A stretch of DNA of 64,000 bases, taken from the NCBI RefSeq assembly GCF_949987515.2, contig NC_082692.2:90653488-90717487 (forward strand). Direction: 5' to 3'. Under the pieces are notes generated by a model. That model was not told the origin of the DNA, did not search any database, and worked only from the letters and a program-made list of their open reading frames with translations. Shown here in pieces: positions 34,016 to 46,150 of this stretch (position 1 is the first letter of the stretch; each line of letters begins with the position of its first letter). The stretch comes from Delphinus delphis (lineage: Eukaryota; Chordata; Mammalia; Artiodactyla; Delphinidae). Position numbers and translations under genes: made by a program.

Positions 34016-34245
34016 TCCTGAATTAACCTGTTGCTTAATCATTACAGTGCTTATGACAGCTTACATGCACTAATTGCTCTCATTTCAGTCTGTACTAACT
34101 TACTTGTGTGTCTCTACAATTAATTGTACGTTTCACGTAAAGAGAAAATGTGTCTGTCGAATTCAGTGCTGTATCTCCATGATCACGTTGCCTGGAACTT
34201 TGTAGATGTTTGATATTGTTTTTGAATAAATGATCAATTAAGCAT

Positions 34246-35399
34246 ACTATCAACTGACAAGGGCCCTTAAAGAGACACAGGTCAAGTTCTCTGGCGCTAA
34301 GTCAGGAAGTTGGTAGTGTCAAGGAGATTAGAATACACTTAGGAATGTAGGGTTTGGTGCTATTGTAGCTCCCCTTTCAATATGAGTAGGTTTGTGAATT
34401 TTAACAAAGCAGGTGAAAGCCTTCTGAATCTGGAAAAGAGAATGAGGTGCGTATGTTTAAAGAATAAACAAAGAAAAACAAGATCCCCATTGGGCTGTCA
34501 TGTAGGGTGAGAAGAAGAAGAAAGGTGAGCATTGAATGCCATGTATAGTAACCTGGTCTTTATTTCAGTAGAGAAAGAGAAGCAATCATTGAAGTTTTTT
34601 ACCCTGACCCCAACTTTTAGTCATCTTGTCCTTACCTCAGTGCAATTAATATCGCACCAGTAGATGAGAAAACACATGTGATTGTCTTTAAAACCTTTGC
34701 TTTACTTGTCTTTACATGATTTCTCTCATTCTTAAAGAAGAAAATTTAGGAAAATACAAATATCATTCAAAATATGTGTTTGAACTTCTCTTAAAGAGAA
34801 GATCGGTTTAACCATTTTCTGGAGTGGTCCATTCTGTGTTGGTAGCAAATAAAGTGTTTATTTTTAAGGTTTTCATAGCGTTAGAAATGTTTACACAGAT
34901 GTTAGGAAATACATTTTGTACATAACAAAATAGATGCTTTGTCCACATTTATTTTGGTATTTATTATATTATACTGAGTGGTTGTAATTAGGTCACTATA
35001 TTGGGGAGAGAAGCAGTGTCAGAATGGGGAGTCTGAATTTGAATTTGGATATCTTTAAGGAGATTTCTTTCCTCTGTGATTCCTAATTTGAGCATACATG
35101 GCACTCATTCAACATTTTCTGAACTCACATATTGTATATGCCTGCACAATTGTAATATACACAATAAGAAGAATAACAAATACATGGGCTATACACTTTC
35201 TAAATATATTAAAACATCCATTTGATATACCAAGTACAATAGAATCTATAACTCTCTTTGATTTAATTTTATGTTTTGGTGGGTATTGACTGACGAACAG
35301 CATGGAGAATTATGGCCAATAAGTAAATAACATGACAGTGGAATGCCATGTGCATTCAAATGGTTCTTGACTATGAAACTTTCTCTCTACCACATGGAC
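34246..35399. other. Intronic sequence, no recognised feature
   Basis: AT-rich, without recognisable transposon order, tandem repeat or exon. Confidence 0.4.
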
Positions 35400-35645
35400 G
35401 TCTCTACCATGTGTTCATTCAGCACCTACAATATGACAAAAACTCACCTGAATATATCTGCCTCCATTGATCTTCTCAATTATCCTGGTAGGTAGATACA
35501 CTGAGATCAACCCTGCTTAATAAATAAGAAAACTGTGGCTTAGATAGAACTTTCCCATAGTAACACTTTCCCATAGTAACATCACTTGTAAATTGTAAAA
35601 CTGAATTGAAAGTTGAGTTTGTGGCCCCTGAAATGATCAGGCAGT
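35400..35645 (-). repeat. MIR SINE (reverse) with a 16-bp tandem duplication
   Basis: 'tgtgttcattcagcacctac', 'tgatcttctcaattatcctggtaggtagatac', 'aagaaaactgtggcttagatag' follow reverse MIR. ACTTTCCCATAGTAAC occurs twice in direct contact (35549-35564 and 35565-35580). Confidence 0.65.
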
Positions 35646-38050
35646 AGTTACTGATTTTCAAGTCTGTGTGATGACACATTTTTATTTCATCTTAGAATCT
35701 GGATTGGGTATTTTTGATAGAAAGAATAGGTCATATTTTAGGTGGACAGATTAAGGTTCCGTAAGAATGTTCTGCGTTGGCTAAGATCTAGATATGTTGA
35801 AGATATTTTAGCAAGTGGAACATGTGGGTCAATGGATTTCTTTCATGTTCTTTTAAACTGAATGATTAAAGCCAGTTTTGCCTTATAGCTAATGGTATTA
35901 GCTATATTCAAGATAAATTTTGCGAACTATGCCTGGTGGTGACCAGGTCACATATTCAAGATAAATTTTCAAAAGTGGGAGATGATTTTGGAAACATAAT
36001 GCATCACTTTGCTTACCTAGTTAATGACTCTCAGTCTGTATTTCATTGGAGAGCTACATTCTTGGAGTAATGTTGAATAGGGTTCCTGAGAAGCTGTTTT
36101 CTTTTGAAATTTTGAAACATTACTGATCAAGATCCCTTAGGCCAATTCTGTGGATGAGGTAATATTTACATATCCGTTGATTCCATGAAAATATGCAAAT
36201 TCTTTGTTCTTCCTAAATAAATAATGTGGTAAAGGATGATTTCCCTGGAGTATCTGGTTAATCAGGATATAATAGTGTGGAGCTTGGAGAGTTATTCAGT
36301 ATTAGATCAGAAGAAAAATGTGTGTGTATGTGTCTGTGTGACTTTCTGTGTAACCGTGTGTGTGTATTACTTGTATATTTAGAGTAGTTTTTTCCTTACT
36401 CTTTTTCAAAGATAAGTGTGATGAATTTTGCAAATTTCTTGTCTCTGATCTCAGCCTAATAGTGGAAACACTCAAGAACTGACTATATTTGGAGAAATTA
36501 TAATCTTTTTAAAGAAGTAATGTTTATCATATTAGACACAGTTTCATATCACACTGAGTATGTGACCAGTGTTTAACCAGGTAAAATACATTATTTGAGA
36601 TATGATTTGAGTTATACTTTAGAGGGAATAATACATCCTTTGATGGTGATACTATACTTTCTTTGCTTGTCTTACGATTTCATGGCATATTTTTATTAAC
36701 TCCTTCGAAACATTGGCCAGTATTACACAACTTACTAAGTATTTCTGTGATGCATTCTTTCTATTAATATCAAATGCCTATAAATTTTATAGTAAAGTGA
36801 TTTGTTTGGGGCATTTTAAAGATGATATTGTTCATAGTTGCTATGGCAGGTTCCATCTGAATCTACATCTCTCACATAGATTTCAGGACATATTACACAA
36901 TGTCACACATCATGGACTAGAGAACAAGATTTATTAGGAAAGTCACATAGGTCAAGAGTTAGCACAGAGAAAAGCCAAAGGTCCCCTAATCCTCCATACC
37001 CAACCAGAAGATAAGTTAGAACCTGACTGCCTTGAGCCTGCAATGCGGGTTTGTGTTCCCGTCAAGGCCCCCTTGTCTCCAATGATCTACCTTTGTCAGT
37101 AAAGGATAAGCAGGCTGCTTGGCCCCAGGCAAGCTGTTTGTAGGAGTTCTAGAATCCTGGGTCTGAGCTCCCAGAGACCTTAAGGCCCTGTCTGATGGTG
37201 TAGTTACCCCTGCATGGAGCGTGAGCTCGGGTGCAGCCTCTCCTCCGGGGAGAGAGTAGGGCAGTCCCCATCCTAGTTGGCATGTTGTCCATGGACACCA
37301 AGTGAGCTTTTTGTTTATTTTCAGACAGTGCTGCTCTTTCAAACTACAACGGTAGATTTACATGATCCTTAAGCAGGCAGGTATAACATTTTGTCAAAGC
37401 TGGTCACCTCTTAGACAGAGTCTCATTACTTAGCGGAAGGTTCACTATAATAACCGTGAGAATTATTTATCATTCTCTGCCCTAGGTGAGTGGCATTGCA
37501 CTAATACTGGATAAAACAAATGAAGCGCTGTCATGTTTTTTCCCTTCTAGGAGTTTATGAGATGACATCATTATCAGAGTCTAAACTTTTTGAATAAAAA
37601 ATAGGACTAAAGTCTGTGCCTTTGCGTGAAGCTTTAATTAAAAGCAGTAAATGAACACCTATGTAGATATGTTAAACTTATTGATAATATTTTAAGGGTC
37701 CTGTGGTTTGAATGGAGATAGGATTAAATGTTTAAAATAGACCTTGTAACCACCCTGATATTATAAATATTTCTTCTGAGAGAAGCAGGTGAGAAGCATA
37801 TTGAATTATGAATAATCCCCACATTAAGTTACATACAAATTAATTTACTAAACAAATTATAGCTTACCCATTGAGCATATTTATTTTATTTTAAGAGGCT
37901 AATAAAATGGACGTTTCTTGTCTTCCAAATTCTGTCTGTTTTCATTTAGGTAAAAATGGTGATGTTCACAATGATAATCCTAATATGAACAATAATAACA
38001 GCAATAATTATGGGTTGTTTACTCTGGTGGTAGTAAAGAACCAAACCAGG
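35646..38050. other. Intronic sequence, mostly unexplained
   Basis: Contains a repeated ATATTCAAGATAAATTTT (about 35907 and 35953) around a 28-base spacer, a TG-rich patch at 36316-36366, and a GC-richer block at 36960-37345 of unknown origin. No exon recognised. Confidence 0.4.
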
Positions 38051-38140
38051 TATGTTTTGGGTTGGCCAAAAAGTTCATTTGGGTTTCCCAAAAACATTTC
38101 ACGGGAAAACCTGAATGAACTTTTTGGCCAACCCAATATA
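38051..38140 (+). mobile_element. Mariner-type miniature element forming a miR-2284/2285-like hairpin
   Basis: Two arms, TTGGGTTGGCCAAAAAGTTC (from 38057) and its near-perfect inverted copy ending GAACTTTTTGGCCAACCCAA (to 38136), close on a short loop. TA dinucleotides lie at both ends, as expected for mariner insertion. The 22-base 3' arm segment 38106-38127 reads as the bovine miR-2285 type I recall, a microRNA family derived from this transposon. Expression here is unproven. The hairpin is in the sense direction of CNTN4. Confidence 0.85.
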
Positions 38141-38159
38141 TACATGCTTGTATATGTAT

Positions 38160-38355
38160 GTGTATATATTCGTTTAATCTGTACACCATTCCTGGGAGGT
38201 AGATTCTTTTATTATGTCTATTTTTCAGCTAAGGAAACTTAAAATTAGAGAAGTTCAATCGTCTGCCTTTCGTCAGACTGCATGCGGGAGCAGGGTTTGA
38301 ATCTAGGCGGTACGACTCTAAGTCCCTGTGCTTGTTACCACTGTTCGATACTGCC
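38160..38355 (-). repeat. MIR SINE (reverse)
   Basis: 'aatctgtacaccattcctgggaggtagattc', 'gctaaggaaacttaaaattagagaagttcaatcgtctgcc' and 'gcagggtttgaatctaggcggtacgactctaagtccctgtgc' follow reverse MIR. The mariner element lies next to its right-hand (3') end. Confidence 0.85.
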
Positions 38356-39499
38356 TCCTGTCCACAAGTTGTAAGACCATCTTGCAGATATAATTTTAAT
38401 TCATAAATGTTATGTGCTGACGTTTTTTTTACGATCGGATGTTGAATTTACAGTGAATTGGCTACACATCTGGTTACCAATCATGTCTTTTTTGGTATTG
38501 CATACAGGACATAGTTAAATGTTGAAGGAAACATCCCTGATAATATATTCTTCTTTGAGGTTATCTGACTTCCACACATAGTAAATATGAACTCAGAAAC
38601 TGATTATTTAGGGAGATCATTGCACAAAATGTCTTGAGCTTTGTAGTGGGAAAGGGATAAAAGACCAGGTCACCACCAGGCATAGTTTGCAAAGTCTTTG
38701 GCAGCCATGCTTGGCAGTCCCTGTGATTTCCAAGGCATTTGCAAGGCAACCTCCATTCTTTTGCACCTACTACTACTCTCCTAATCCTTTTTCTTACCAA
38801 GATTTCAGAGACTGTCATGAAAATTATAACAAGGTCAGTCCTTTGTTATAAATTTAATAAGAACCAAAACATTGGGATGCAAAGGAAAGGACAGTGCCTC
38901 TTCTGAATTTGTCATGTCTCTTCTAAGTTCAGCATTAACACTTTACATGAAGTTTTAGGAGCTTTCAAAGGTCTTTAGCAAGGAGCACCTTACGCTTGAA
39001 CAAGAGAGCCTGAACAAAAGTTCATAAAAATGCTAAGGCATTTTTGTCCCGACTTAGGACCCCTGAGGCATAATTCTGATCAACTTCAGCATAGAGCTTT
39101 AGCAACATGGTACATCAGTGACTGATGGCACCCCAGCTGTTCCCACGGAAGGGTGCAAAAGAAAGAACCAGCAGCCTGAAGCCATGAAGACCAGCATCTG
39201 AGAAGCACTGCTGTGTGTCTATGAAAGTACCAACGCAGAGGAGCTCAGACTCAATCCGAACTGTCCCCCAGTGTAAAGATGCTTGTGCATCAAGAGGCTA
39301 TGGATGGGAAAATCGGACTTTATCAAGTCTCAGTTGTCAGAGAATGACATGATAGTGTTCAGCAGTCCCTTAAAACAGCCATTGTTTACCCCCATCTAAT
39401 CCTATGACTTGAAAGTACAAGAAAAATATTGTGTTGAAAGTGTTACACTTTGTCAGTTCTTCTTCTCCCCTCCTCCTCCCTAATGAACTTTTTTTGCAT
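38356..39499. other. Intronic sequence, no recognised feature
   Basis: No repeat order recognised. A reverse 85-codon ORF has no family motif. Confidence 0.4.
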
Positions 39500-39790
39500 C
39501 CATCCGTTCTAACCAGGCAGCTGCTGAAATTTTTATCCATGCTTTGGTCGCCTCAGGAATTGATTTTTGTAATTCTCTTTTACGACCTTGCCTTACCAGG
39601 CTATACTGAGGCTGCGACATTCTCTGACTTCAGCAGGTGCTTGAAGCCTGGCAGCGTCTTACTGCCTCTCTTCCGCCTCCCTTTAGTGACTCCCAGTAGC
39701 AAACGCAGTTGCTCCTCTGATTTTAATTTTTACTTGCTGTGTCACCAGACAACCTTGTTAGTCCTATCACTGAGCCCAGTTGGCAATGTT
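39500..39790 (+). repeat. CR1/L3 or L2-type reverse transcriptase fossil
   Basis: Reading 39532 onward in one frame gives FIHALVASGIDFCNSLL, matching the conserved xHALVxSRLDYCNxLL block near the C-terminus of CR1/L2-group reverse transcriptases. The surrounding frame is broken. This is a coding fossil of an ancient LINE and not a host exon. The 129-codon ORF here is in a different frame. Confidence 0.6.
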
Positions 39791-40544
39791 AGGAGGTCTG
39801 AGTGGTTCCACACTCCGTAAACTGCAGTGGTATTAGCAAATACAATTGAACATTCGGAATCACCTAAACCTTATTATACAGGAAGTCTTCTGGCTTATTT
39901 TGAGGGAGAAAATGCTTTAGAGAGAAAAGAGAAAAAAATCAAAGCAAACTCTGTTTGCCTCTCAACATTCTAATCACCAATGACTGGAATTTTTAGGAAC
40001 CAATTTCAGTTTTATGGTTCTAGCTAAAATTGAATTTATTGTATGTATGTATATGTACGTATGTACACACACACATTTTTTAATATGGTATTTGAAGTGC
40101 AATGAAGCCAGAACTCTTTCCTTGATTTTGTGTGTGTATCACTTTTACTCTATAATTCAAAAATATCAAGAAATCTATGTATATTTAATAGAAATTAAGT
40201 GAAGTTAGACACTAAAGGCAAATAAATATAAATAGCTCCTGGCAGCTAAGGCCCTACAAATCAGTTCAATTAGTTGATGTATTTATTTGTGCATGTACAG
40301 CCATGACATTTGTACAAATGTTGTCCCAACATATATACATAAATGGGGAGATAAAGATCCACTTCCTTGCTTTTGTAGCTGAACACATTTCCTCAAGCTG
40401 TTACCAGTGGTAACCACTTTTCCCATTTAAAAGGCATTTTCAAATGGGACAACAAGGTTGTCTTTTCTTTCCTTGGCATTCAAAGTAATTTTTAATCTAA
40501 GAAAAATACACTTAAATGTGTACAACAAAATACACTATTAATAA

Positions 40545-40690
40545 TAACATCTGGTATTTGTTGAATATTTGCTGTGTATCCAGCATTGTGTTAAATGTTT
40601 TACGTACAGTATCCCATTTTAATTTTCAAAATGGGTTAGTCAGTGGCAGTTATAGATATTCTATATACTAAGGAATCAGTGATGGCAATT
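40545..40690 (-). repeat. MIR SINE fossil (reverse)
   Basis: 'tgttgaatatttgctgtgtatccagcattgtgttaaatgttttacg' and 'tatcccattttaattttcaaaatgggtta' follow a reversed MIR/L2 end. Confidence 0.65.
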
Positions 40691-41009
40691 AGGGTTTAGA
40701 ATAGACTATAGTAGACTTGTTTTGAAGCTGACTATCTATTTTAAGTGCGTTGTTTTTATGTGGTGTATATGTTTTGGATCAATATAAATTTCCTTAAAAA
40801 ATACATTCAGCCGTAGCTGAAATAACGTGCTTAATGTAGTAAATAGCTTTTGCACAAAGAAAAAAAAATGCATTCAGTCATGCTGTATATAAGACTAGGA
40901 AAATACCAGTTGTCCATTTCAGAGATTAGGAGGTATCCACATATAGGGGTTATTGTTGGAGTTTTGGCTAAAGCCCTTCTATACCACCCCTGGGCACCAA
41001 TACTCATTG

Positions 41010-41165
41010 TGGGTTCCATTTTATCCATTTTACAGAAGATGAAACTAAGGCTTACAGAATTTAAATGCTTTCTCAAGATCATACAGCTGGTAAATGGTGG
41101 AGGACTAACTCAAAACTAGTCTTTCTGAACCCAGAATCTGTGAGCTGTTAACCACCATGCCGCAT
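41010..41165 (-). repeat. MIR SINE (reverse)
   Basis: 'ccattttacagaagatgaaactaagg', 'tctcaagatcatacagctggtaaatgg' and 'gagctgttaaccaccatgc' match the reverse MIR core and tRNA-related part. Confidence 0.88.
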
Positions 41166-43400
41166 CACCCTTGTTAGTCCTCTGGCAATCTATTTTCCGT
41201 AAGTCCCAAGTTTATGACCTCTTTATTCTGATGTCATTTTCTCCATCCTTTTGGGTAGTTTAAAATAAACCCTGTTTGCAACTTCAAAGATGATGGTGAG
41301 CAGCTAGACCAATGTGTGGTATTATTGCATAGGGTCAGAAGACCCCCAGAAAGACCATCTCACTACTTAACAGCTTTGCCTGCAGCACTTTCTGTATTAT
41401 GGCCATCTTTTGTAGCAAGGTTTGTAGCATTCATCAAACTTCCTTTGGTTAAAAGTTTGTAATGCCAGAGAACCCTCGACTCGTCAGTCAGAGAAAAATA
41501 ATTCCTTGGAGGAAATTACATCAGCATTATTCATTACTGCATTAGAGAGTATACTTGGGTCAATCCTCTAGCACACATCAAATTCCTGAGGGAATTAAAT
41601 GGAGAAACAAGCATCCGGTATAAGTTGGATGAGGTTCTCCATTGCCTGAGGTCTGAGTTAGCCGTCAGCAAGAGGCTAAAATCTCTTCTATATTGAGATT
41701 TGGAGCACTTGTTTCTCAAGCGATAAAATATTCAGAACCTCAATTTTGGGATTCTACCCCATCCCTGTTTTAGTTATGGGATTCTTATTAATAGAGAGCA
41801 TGTCATCCACAGATTGCAGGTGCTATGTGGTAGTAATATAACAAGAACAAGAGAGAAGAGTAATGTACCAGTTACTTTCTTTATGAAGCACAAATTTGCC
41901 TGCTGAGTATGCTGTCCTACATTTTGGCTTAGGGGGAAAAGAAGGCTCAAGTAAATGAGGTTTCAGTGAGCACATACAGGAGTATGTCCTATCATATTAA
42001 GGCAACCTGGTAAACTGTTTGAAAGTTTAAATCCCAGGGTGGTTCAGGTGGCTGAATGAACATGAGTGAATATGAGTATGGGGCGAAATTGTTTCTTCAC
42101 TTACTTGATTATAATTTGTTGTTTAAAATGCCTTCTGGAATTCCTGAGTCCCTTCCCATGTTTCTGTGCCTCTCACTTCTCTGCCAAATTATAATTGTCA
42201 AGAATTTTTTATTTTTTTTTTCATTTCGGATGGAACAAACTTGTTACTCTATATGACTAGGGAATAATATTTAGGGTTAATTAAAGAGTAACTGACCTTT
42301 CCATATATGCCAAGCATTGAAGACTAATAAAATTAGAAATACAGTGTATTCATTATGTTGAAAGTATACAACATGAAATTCTGTCTTTGATTGAGAAGGT
42401 ACTTTAGGATCTCCTAGGGTGGAAAAATCATTAGAAATAGTCTGCCTCTTGTAATGTTATGCAAGTGCAGGTTTATAGAGATTTTTCTGTGGTGCGAGAA
42501 GCAGATAATCAAATCTCTACAGAAACAAAACCCTATGGAAAATAATGCTGGCGCTCTGCTGATTTAAGCGTTGAATAAAATGGATTAGGTAAATAGAAAA
42601 AAATGAACATGTAAGTATTAGAGATAGTAGTTTCTAAATATTGAATTCAGAAACTTGAATAATGACTTATATTTCACATCTTATGGCTTAAAGATTTTTT
42701 TCTTTATTTCCTGTGGTTGAAAATGAAATGAGGTGTATGTGAGAGCTCCAGTCGAATACAAACAGCCCATTATGGGCTCATCTATTCCTTGTTTAACAAA
42801 GCTCTGTATCTTGTCATAGGGCAGCTTAGAATGATAGGGAGGAGGTGTGGATTTGTGTCCTATCTCTTCCACTTGGTAGCTTTGTGTATTATTTGGGATA
42901 AGCAACATAGTCTAGCTTGTGCTACAGTAAAAAAGTTTCAATGACACATCCCTGGGAATGTGTGTATTTCACTCACACTACATCTTCCAAGGGGATTTGT
43001 CACCAAGGGGCCTCTACTATTGATTCATTCAGGGACCTGGGCTGGTGGAGGCTTGCTCTTAACACCTGCTTTAAACACCATGGACAGTAGGAAGGGAAAT
43101 GTAAATCATTGAGGCTATTTACATTTCTACCTGGAAGTGACACATAACTTCTGTCACATTTCATCTGCCAGCGCAAATCACGTGGTCAAAGGCAAAGAAA
43201 GTAGAATCCTACCATGTGCCTAGCAAGATGTTACTCATGACTACCACGCTGTGTGACTTTGTATAAACCTCTTAGTACATCTGAGCTTCATTAGTCTGTT
43301 AAAAAAGAATGTAGAGGATTTCCCTGATCGGACCTCTCTTTCCAAAACCCTCCTCTGATCTTGCATATCCTGGAAACCAGAGTAAAGCCTTCCCCCCCTC
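41166..43400. other. Intronic sequence, no recognised feature
   Basis: 2.2 kb without a confident repeat call. A reversed MIR-like core may lie around 42835-42905 ('cctatctcttccacttggtagctttg' in forward sense). No exon recognised. Confidence 0.4.
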
Positions 43401-43404
43401 CCCA

Positions 43405-44260
43405 TTCATTTAGCAAATATTTTTTTGAGTTCCTATGAGTCAGACAACTGGCTAAACTTTAGAGAAACTGCAGAAAGCAAAAACAGGCAAAATTCCTGAT
43501 CTCGTGGATCTTATATTCCAACAGTGTTGACAACACACAAATAATTTGTGACATTTCACTTGGTAAAAAGTTGTAAGAAGAAGAATAAAGCAGGGTAGGT
43601 TTTTCAAGGAAAACTTATCTGATAAGAATAAACGTGGAGACTTCAGAAAGAAAGGGGGATCAAAATCCATGATTATCAGTAGGAGAAGCCTTCTAAAAAG
43701 TGCAAGAGTGAATTCAGAGCCCTAAGGCAGGATGCTGCTGGGGACATTTGAGGACCAGACAGATCCTAGAGTCTCCAGAGTGCAGTGAGTCAGACAGACA
43801 GTGGAAGGAAGTGGGAGACTTGATCAGAGAACACAGCAGGGTGTTGGGTCTCGAAGGGCCCTGGAGGCACAGTAAAGAATCTGAGTGTTATTCTGAGAGA
43901 GAAGGGAGGGTTACAGGGCTTTGAGCCAAGGGGTGTCATGACATGATTTGAATTTCTCTGGCTTCTCTGTGGAGAATAACCTGTAGCACAGCAATCATGG
44001 AAGCAAGGAACACAGCTGGGCAGCTGCTGTAGTCATCCATGTCAGGTGATGTTGGCTTGGACTGGAATGGGGGTGGTAGCATTGAGGGCAAGGGATGGAT
44101 TCTGGATGCATTTTGAACGTGGAGCCTTCAGGTTTCTTAATGGATTGTCTGGGAGATGTGAGATTACCCTGGTAATTATTACTCTGTAGATGCCGCAGAT
44201 CTACGCTATGGAAGTACTGATAACCTGTCACGGGCTAGTGCAGTTCCAAGAATTGGGGTT
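43405..44260 (-). repeat. L2-type LINE (reverse), long
   Basis: Starts 'attcatttagcaaatatttttttgagttcctatgag', then 'gatctcgtggatcttatattcc', 'ggtgttgggtctcgaagggccctgg', 'caaggggtgtcatgacatgatttg', 'gtagtcatccatgtcaggtgatgttggcttggac' in the order of a well-known old mammalian repeat that reads as the complement of L2 3' sequence. Family assignment is from recall. Confidence 0.6.
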
Positions 44261-44509
44261 GCAGGGATTGAATTTTCATGGGGTTTAATTCTAACATGGG
44301 GATGTGAGCGGACAGGTAATCACGTAAGCCTGGGAGAGCTGAGGCCTAAGCGAAGAGAAGCAGACGTCAAGAGATTGGAGGAATGGAAGGGGAGCCCGCA
44401 AGCAGACACACTGTACTGCAGGGATCCTTAGGCTTAGCCAGTGGTGGAAAGGTTATAGTCTCTGTAGTTTAAACATCACGTGAAGGTAGAAGATGGTTCA
44501 GTATTGATA

Positions 44510-44690
44510 GGGAAGCCCACAAAGGCCAGGTCACACAGGGCTTTTAAGCCAAGGTAAGAACTTTAGATGGTTGTGGTTCTGTGGCCATAAGAAGTCATTG
44601 TAAGGTTTCAAACTGAGTTTATTACCTGATTTACCCTTTTAATAAGAATTCGCCCTGACTACTGCAGAATGGACTTTAAAGGGATTTTAG
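44510..44690 (-). repeat. L2-type LINE fragment (reverse)
   Basis: 'ggccaggtcacacagggcttttaagcc', 'aagtcattgtaaggtttcaaac' and 'gacta...aatggac' repeat the order seen within the preceding element. This is a second, separate copy. Confidence 0.55.
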
Positions 44691-45071
44691 CTTTGAGACC
44701 ATTTTGGAGACTATTGTTTTATGGCTAATTCCACATCCTTTTCTTATCTTTGCACAACCAGTTGCTATTCCTTTTGTTTTTTAAAGTGAAATAAATATTT
44801 GCCCCTCTAAGCACCATTCAGCATTCTTAGTGAATAAAATGATCCTTAGAAAAAGACTTCCCAAATAGCTATGGGTTGCCCTTATAAGCTCTGCATTTTT
44901 AACAAGTTTGTGTTCCATTTAAACGAAAGTTTTCCTGAATATTTAACACTCACGCATCATTTAAATGGAGGGGAGCCGTACTCCAAATCTTTTCCTTTGC
45001 CTCACCCTTGTTATTAGATTGATGGAGAGGGATGACCTCAGACTCTTCAGATCTCCAGACCAGTGAGTTTT

Positions 45072-45268
45072 TTTTGTTCGTTTGTTTGTTCTGTGGTACG
45101 CGGGCCTCTCCCATTGCGGAGCACAGGCTCCGGACGCGCAGGCTCAGCGGCCATGGCTCACGGGCCCAGCCGCTCCGCGGCATGTGGGATCTTCCCAGAC
45201 CAGGGCATGAACCCGTGTCCCCTGCATCGGCAGGCGGACTCTCAACCACTGCGCCACCAGGGAAGCCC
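45072..45268 (-). mobile_element. CHR-family SINE (reverse)
   Basis: T-rich tail with TTTG repeats, 'gtggtacgcgggcctctccc' (about 20 bases shorter than its sisters here), 'gcggccatggctcacgggccc', ending GCGCCACCAGGGAAGCCC. TSD GACCAGTGAGTTTT at 45058-45071 and 45269-45282 is exact. Confidence 0.95.
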
Positions 45269-45584
45269 GACCAGTGAGTTTTATAGATTCTGCCTCTACT
45301 TTGTCCTTTGACTCCTGGCTGTGACTTCTTGTGCTCACTTCTGTCAGCCCTCCTCAAGCTCCCATGGCAAGCTTTTCTAAATAATTTTAAGCTCCTCTCC
45401 TGTTGCACTGCTGCCTCTCTTGTTGAGTAAATTGTATGGGCTTTGTTAAGTAAATTATATATTCTTCTAAGGACTTTTTCTTTTGGTATCCTGTTCAACC
45501 TATTGCTTTTGCTAAAAAACTGTCATGTGGGTGAGGAATAGAGTACAAAGGGTTACATTCATATTGTAGAGGAATGTAAACAGT

Positions 45585-46150
45585 CCACTGAAGTTGATTA
45601 TGTACATACTTAGCATCCAACAATGGTAATTCTAGGTTTCTGCCCAAGAGCAACATGAGCACGTACACAAGAATACAGGTACCCGATGTTCACCGTAGCA
45701 CTGTTTTAATAGCAAAGAGACAGAAGCAACCTAACGGTCCATCAGAAGGGGAATCAATACATAATTTCTTTATTCATATAGTCGAATACTGCATCATAAG
45801 TAACTAAATTAGAGCTACGTGTATCAATGGGAATACCTAAAAAAAGTGTAATATTGAGGGAAAATAGTAAATTTCAAAATAACATAGAAATGCAGTGCTG
45901 TTTATATACATTTAGAAATACAAAATTATATATATGATATATATAATTTTATTTATCTATATATACATAAATACACATACATACATATCAATATATGGCT
46001 AATAAAAGTATAAAAATATGCATGGTAATGATACATAAAAGTTTCAGAAAATTTCTGGGAATAAAAGCAGGTAGGAGAGTTAAAGAAGGCCTTAGCCGAA
46101 CCTGTCATTTTAAAATGCTGTGTTAAAAAAGAGATGGATATATTTTAAAC
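45585..46150 (+). repeat. Old L1 (L1M type) 3' portion
   Basis: 'caatggtaattctaggtttctgcccaagagc', 'gttcaccgtagcactgttttaatagc', 'aacctaacggtccatcagaagggg', 'tcgaatactgcatcataag' encode the end of L1 ORF2, followed by an AT-rich 3' UTR with TATATA runs at 45927-46000. Confidence 0.8.

Larger units (their letters stand above)
33165..34245 (+). repeat. L2 LINE, interrupted by a CHR SINE and an L1 fragment
   Basis: L2-like pieces in forward order: 33225-33272 ('agccaaagtgatcatttaaaaac'), 33492-33840 ('ttgagtggcttattactgcacatggaataaaatttagagg', 'tgcctt...cctctt' region) and 34030-34245 (ending 'gcctggaactttgtagatgtttgatattg...aataaatga'). The gaps are filled by the SINE at 33273 and an L1M fragment at 33845. 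Confidence 0.65.

Noticed and set aside
44950..45498. 182-codon antisense ORF
   Set aside because: It runs through the CHR SINE at 45072-45268. The middle translates SINE sequence seen in other copies.
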